From contig JACPSA010000077.1 of assembly GCA_016193545.1 (NCBI GenBank), forward strand, positions 1 through 9,820: a stretch of 9,820 nucleotides of DNA, read 5' to 3'. Below, one piece after another: positions 6,944 to 9,820 of this stretch; position 1 is the first letter of the stretch, and every line of letters begins with the position of its first letter. The notes below the pieces were generated by a model. It was not told the DNA's origin, ran no database searches, and worked only from the letters and a program-made list of their open reading frames with translations. The DNA comes from Chloroflexota bacterium (GTDB lineage: Bacteria > Chloroflexota > Dehalococcoidia > Dehalococcoidales > UBA2162). A program made the position numbers and the translations under genes.

Positions 6944-7167
6944 TATCTTTTTCCCTCGTTTCGTTTCTTATTGATATTGGGGAGTATCATACGGTACACA
7001 CCGTAAAAAGCAGTAATAATCCCCAAAAGCAGCCCAGCTATTACCATAACAGGCTTGGTATTAAGTTTATTATCAAGCCAGCGCCCACCGAACACACCCA
7101 GCATAATGCAACTGCCCACATACCACCCCACACCCACCAGTCTCATAGCCGCAACCCACCTGCTCAT
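6943..7167 (-). CDS. atpZ: AtpZ-type ATP synthase accessory membrane protein
   Basis: A 74-residue protein with two membrane helices (about 8-28 and 40-62) around the family signature GGRWLDNKLNTKP, followed by GLLLGIITAFYGVYRM. This is the small AtpZ/AtpI-like family encoded first in many atp operons, linked to ring assembly or Mg/Ca handling. It overlaps atpB by one base. ATG at 7167 has no ribosome binding site and would lie about 3 bases from the predicted transcript start. An alternative start at M8 (7146-7144) has AGGTGGG eight bases upstream and would give 67 residues. I keep the longer form because other members carry a short N-terminal lead before the first helix. The symbol follows family usage; atpI is also used. 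Confidence 0.88.
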   Translation of the reverse strand: MSRWVAAMRLVGVGWYVGSCIMLGVFGGRWLDNKLNTKPVMVIAGLLLGIITAFYGVYRMILPNINKKRNEGKR

Positions 7168-7176
7168 ACCATTGGC

Positions 7177-7205
7177 AGCATACCAGACCCGGACAACTAG
7201 TTCAA
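7177..7205 (-). promoter_or_regulatory. Candidate promoter of the atp operon
   Basis: On the minus strand TTGAAC (7205-7200) and TATGCT (7182-7177) are 17 bases apart, with TG one base before the -10 (TGGTATGCT, an extended -10). The predicted start near 7170 lies only about 3 bases before the atpZ ATG. It sits directly downstream of the terminator that ends the preceding gene, so an independent promoter is needed here. Both boxes are imperfect. Confidence 0.5.
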
Positions 7206-7226
7206 GCCTATCCTTATTCGGGCATT

Positions 7227-7262
7227 AAAAAACCCGGCAGGGCTTGTCACAGTCCCAGGGTT
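7227..7262 (-). terminator. Rho-independent terminator after the bfn-like gene
   Basis: On the minus strand AACCCTGG (7262-7255) pairs with CCGGGTT (7237-7231) with one bulged T. An inner GGGACT/AGCCC pairing is also possible. The stem is followed by a run of six T (7232-7227). It lies 118 bases past the stop of the DUF151 gene and about 22 bases before the atp promoter, so it would insulate the two units. Other upstream segments can pair with the same 3' arm (see findings). Confidence 0.75.
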
Positions 7263-7379
7263 CTTCTTCATCAACTTGCCATTCCGGGTATCAAACTTTA
7301 AATAATGCTTCTACTGCCAATTCTCTACGCCTGCCTTAGACTAATAAGCCGGGCTCTGGACTAAACCAGTAACCTTTAC
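7263..7379 (-). other. 3' untranslated or structured leader region, no gene seen
   Basis: 117 bases between the DUF151 stop and the terminator. No ORF with a plausible start and no tRNA signature was found. It contains a small inverted repeat (CTGG / CCAG, near 7357-7370) and three segments (7284-7289, 7330-7335, 7348-7353) complementary to the 3' arm region of the terminator (7232-7241), so the transcript could adopt alternative folds. Confidence 0.4.
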
Positions 7380-7931
7380 CTATGACTTGCGCTTATCGAA
7401 ATCCTCCCAATCGAGAGTATTGATGAAATCACGGAAAGCCGACAGCTTCTTCATTTCCTCTTCACTAATCTTATTATCACCCCCAATAACCGTCCCCCCG
7501 CTCTCGCTGGCAAGCGGCTTCCCCGTCTCCTTATCCAGCAGGATGCCGGCTTTATCCAGGACTGATTCTTCAACGTAGACCGGTGCCTCCACTCTTACTG
7601 CCAGCGCCAGGGCATCGCTTGGGCGGGCATCAACTTCCATCTGCCCCCCGTCCACATTAAGAGTAATCTTAGCGTAAAAGGTATCGTTCTTAAGCTCACT
7701 AACAGTAATAAACTTAACATTAGCCCCGAAGGCACTGATGACCGAGCACAGCAAGTCATGGGTCAGAGGTCTAGGTACACTAACGCCCTGCAATTTTACC
7801 GCGATAGCATCTGCCTCAGCCGGACCAATCCAGATAGGCAGATACCGGTCAGCCATCTTCTCTTTCAGAATCACCACCCGTTGATAATTCATCAAACTAA
7901 CTCGAATGCTGTCAATAGTCATTTCTATCAT
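7380..7931 (-). CDS. Bifunctional nuclease (DUF151) family protein
   Basis: A 183-residue soluble protein of the bifunctional nuclease / DUF151 family. Residues 1-130 hold the domain: an N-terminal strand pair (IDSIRVSLMNYQRVVILKEK), then LPIWIGPAEADAIAVKLQG (31-49), RPLTHDLL (54-61), the strand FYAKITL, and DARPSDALALAVRVEAPVYV (101-120), the best conserved block. The C-terminal 50 residues are acidic and helical, with EEEMKKLSAFRDFINTLDWE. Some family members are reported to have DNase/RNase activity, but the cellular role is unsettled, so only the family is claimed. ATG at 7931 follows GAGGAGGG eight bases away; a second ATG at codon 4 is less well spaced. It has its own promoter and terminator, so it appears to be a single-gene unit upstream of the atp operon. 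Confidence 0.9.
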   Translation of the reverse strand: MIEMTIDSIRVSLMNYQRVVILKEKMADRYLPIWIGPAEADAIAVKLQGVSVPRPLTHDLLCSVISAFGANVKFITVSELKNDTFYAKITLNVDGGQMEVDARPSDALALAVRVEAPVYVEESVLDKAGILLDKETGKPLASESGGTVIGGDNKISEEEMKKLSAFRDFINTLDWEDFDKRKS

Positions 7932-7967
7932 GGTCTAACCCTCCTCAATTCACCCCCAACACACCTA

Positions 7968-7996
7968 ATTCTAACCCAGCTAACTACCACTGTCAA
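7968..7996 (-). promoter_or_regulatory. Sigma-70 promoter of the bfn-like gene
   Basis: The minus strand has a perfect TTGACA (7996-7991), a 17-base spacer, and TAGAAT (7973-7968), one base from consensus. The predicted start is near 7961, giving a leader of about 30 bases to the ATG at 7931. An inverted repeat CTGTC-N11-GACAG (7990-7994 / 8006-8010) overlaps the -35 box and could be an operator. Confidence 0.75.
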
Positions 7997-8061
7997 CTGG
8001 AGATAGACAGGCTCCCTCCCATAGTACCACCATAACCAAACAGAATCCTCTCATGCCGTTT

Positions 8062-8090
8062 TAGTCAAACCGCTCTATTTATGTTATAAT
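8062..8090 (+). promoter_or_regulatory. Extended -10 promoter of ppsA
   Basis: A perfect TATAAT at 8085-8090 preceded by TG at 8082-8083 (TGTTATAAT), a consensus extended -10. At 17-base spacing the -35 position reads TAGTCA (8062-8067), weak, which is usual for extended -10 promoters. The predicted start is near 8097, giving a leader of about 67 bases before the ATG at 8164. Confidence 0.7.
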
Positions 8091-8163
8091 ATGTTCCGTA
8101 TCTTTTTTGCAGCTTTTTAACTTTAGCCAAAATATGACCTCAAACAAAAAAGGAGGGATACTC

Positions 8164-9820
8164 ATGCAAGAAGGTCGAAAGACCATCGTCTGGTTCAATG
8201 AGGTCACCAAAAAGGACATACCCCTGGTTGGTGGCAAAGGCGCCAACCTAGGTGAAATGACCAATGCTAACATACCCGTTCCCCCGGGCTTCATCGTAAC
8301 ATCTCATACTTACTTCGACTTTCTGCAGCAAACGAAACTCATCGATAAAATCCGCAAATTACTGAGCCCCCTTGATGTTAATAACAGCAAAGAGCTTCAG
8401 CAAATTGCCGCTCAGGTCAGACAGTTAATCTCAGAGGCAGCCATGCCTCCGGCAATAGCCAAGGAAATTAAACAGGCTTACATCAAAATGGGACGGGGAC
8501 TGGTGGCAGTACGCTCCTCAGCTACCGCCGAAGACTTGCCTGATGCCTCCTTCGCCGGTCAGCAAAGCACCTTCCTTAATATACAGGGTGATAAAGAGGT
8601 AGTCACCGCCGTTCAGAACTGCTGGGCATCACTCTTTGAAGCCAGAGCCATCTTCTACAGGGAACAACAAGGTTATGACCACTTCAACGTCGGCATCGCG
8701 GTTCCGGTACAGAGAATGGTGCAATCCGAATCCTCCGGCGTCATGTTTACCATAGAACCGACGACCAGCGAGCGCAGCCAGATTTCTATCGAGGCAATCT
8801 TCGGCCTTGGCGAAATGATTGTCTCCGGGGATGTCACCCCTGACAACTACGTGGTCAGTAAAGACAATCTCAGAATTATAGGCAAGGAAATCAAAAGGCA
8901 AGAGTGGAAACTGGTCAGGAATAACAAAAGCGGCGGCGGGGATAAAGCCAATATGAAAGTCATCCTTACTCCTGAAGAGCAGGCTCAACAGAAAATAACT
9001 GATGAGGATATCATTGAACTGGCAAAAATAGGTAAACGTCTGGAAGAACATTACCAATTCCCTCAAGATGTTGAGTGGGCAAAAGAGAACAACAAGATTT
9101 TTATCGTCCAAACCCGACCGGTGACGACCATCAAAGAGAAACCAACAGAAGCCAGACGCAAAATTACTGCCCCGATACTGCTATCCGGGTCACCGGCCAG
9201 TCCCGGCATCGCCGCCGGACCGGTCAAATTACTATTCGATATCTCTCAAATCGACAAGGTCAAAAGTGGCGATGTCCTGGTGGCGGAAATGACCACCCCT
9301 GATTATGTACCGGCCATGAAACGGGCCGTGGCTATCGTCACCGACCGCGGCGGAAGGACCGCCCATGCCGCCATTGTCAGCCGCGAGCTGGGCATACCCT
9401 GTGTCGTTGGCACCGGCCGGGCGATGGCCAGTCTGAAAGACGGACAGATTATCACCGTGGATGGCGATAACGGTAAAGTTTATGACGGCAAAATAGAAAT
9501 TGCTGAAAAGGCTAAAGCTCAAACCAGAGCAAAATTAAAGACCAGGACCAAGCTGCTGGTCAACCTGGCTCAGCCGGAGCTAGTCGACCGGGTAGCTTCT
9601 CGCGATGTGGACGGTATCGGACTGCTGCGAGCTGAATTTATGGTGGCTCAAATCGGCGAGCATCCCAGTTATATGATAAGCCAGAACCGGGGCAATGAGT
9701 TTGTCGATAAACTCGCCCAGGGGCTGACCGTCTTCGCTCAGGCATTCCACCCCCGCCAGGTAGTCTACCGGACCAATGATTTCAAGACCAACGAATACCG
9801 GGCTTTAAAGGGCGGAGAAA
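8164..9820 (+). CDS. ppsA: Phosphoenolpyruvate synthase (3' end outside window)
   Basis: PEP synthase (pyruvate, water dikinase) makes PEP, AMP and phosphate from pyruvate and ATP, opening gluconeogenesis. 552 codons are seen without a stop; the family is usually about 750-820 residues, so the C-terminal third is missing. The N-terminal ATP-grasp-like domain (about 1-320) shows VGGKGANLGEM (22-32), VRSSATAEDLPDASFAGQQ (116-134), EAIFGLGE and VSGDVTPDNY, and closes at FIVQTRP (residues up to 319). The swivelling domain carries the phosphohistidine H401 in GGRTAHAAIVSRELGIP. The PEP/pyruvate barrel starts near 464 (LLVNLAQPE), with substrate-binding R489 in GIGLLRAEF. ATG follows AAGGAGGG at 7-base spacing. 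No long PPDK-type insert is seen, which favours PpsA over pyruvate phosphate dikinase. Confidence 0.95.
   Translation, partial: MQEGRKTIVWFNEVTKKDIPLVGGKGANLGEMTNANIPVPPGFIVTSHTYFDFLQQTKLIDKIRKLLSPLDVNNSKELQQIAAQVRQLISEAAMPPAIAKEIKQAYIKMGRGLVAVRSSATAEDLPDASFAGQQSTFLNIQGDKEVVTAVQNCWASLFEARAIFYREQQGYDHFNVGIAVPVQRMVQSESSGVMFTIEPTTSERSQISIEAIFGLGEMIVSGDVTPDNYVVSKDNLRIIGKEIKRQEWKLVRNNKSGGGDKANMKVILTPEEQAQQKITDEDIIELAKIGKRLEEHYQFPQDVEWAKENNKIFIVQTRPVTTIKEKPTEARRKITAPILLSGSPASPGIAAGPVKLLFDISQIDKVKSGDVLVAEMTTPDYVPAMKRAVAIVTDRGGRTAHAAIVSRELGIPCVVGTGRAMASLKDGQIITVDGDNGKVYDGKIEIAEKAKAQTRAKLKTRTKLLVNLAQPELVDRVASRDVDGIGLLRAEFMVAQIGEHPSYMISQNRGNEFVDKLAQGLTVFAQAFHPRQVVYRTNDFKTNEYRALKGGE

Noticed and set aside
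7263..7379. tRNA or SRP RNA gene in the spacer upstream of atpZ.
   Set aside because: No T-loop GTTCRA pattern, no cloverleaf and no conserved SRP GGAAGGAAGCAGCC-like core was seen on either strand.
8629..9111. 160-codon minus-strand ORF.
   Set aside because: It lies fully antisense to the well-supported ATP-binding domain of ppsA and has no recognisable motif or ribosome binding site.
1..9820. CRISPR arrays, insertion sequences, integrase sites or phage genes.
   Set aside because: No regularly spaced direct repeats, transposase-like proteins or terminal inverted repeats around cargo were seen; the window is core metabolism.

Overview
The window holds a complete F-type ATP synthase operon on the minus strand, an upstream minus-strand gene for a bifunctional-nuclease (DUF151) family protein, and, divergently on the plus strand, the first 552 codons of phosphoenolpyruvate synthase. 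Base composition is close to balanced. Ribosome binding sites are strong and GGAGG-like, and promoters fit the sigma-70 consensus. The subunit sequences and gene order (atpZ-B-E-F-H-A-G-D-C) suggest a bacterium of the Chloroflexota, probably Dehalococcoidia-like. That placement rests on recalled family resemblance and was not searched.

Layout, read along the minus strand from right to left. The bfn-like gene (7931-7380) has a near-consensus promoter (7996-7968) and is followed by a rho-independent terminator (7262-7227). A second promoter (7205-7177) lies just after that terminator and would start the atp operon almost at the first codon of atpZ. Then come atpZ, atpB (GTG start, overlapping atpZ by one base), atpE, a 36-codon single-helix membrane ORF with its own strong ribosome binding site, atpF, atpH, atpA, atpG (apparent CTG start), atpD (GTG start) and atpC. 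Most gaps are under 40 bases. The exceptions are the two spacers either side of atpH (126 and 97 bases), each holding a diverged copy of the same double-hairpin repeat. On the plus strand, ppsA follows a perfect extended -10 promoter and runs off the right edge.

Together the atp genes encode a whole proton-driven rotary machine: Fo (a, c, b), the delta stalk connector, F1 (alpha, beta, gamma, epsilon) and the AtpZ accessory protein. PEP synthase is the ATP-consuming entry into gluconeogenesis from pyruvate. The items most worth a second look are the small membrane ORF between atpE and atpF (the place where a b' subunit gene sits in some bacteria), the CTG start of atpG, the paired repeats around atpH, and the mutually exclusive pairings around the terminator just upstream of the operon.
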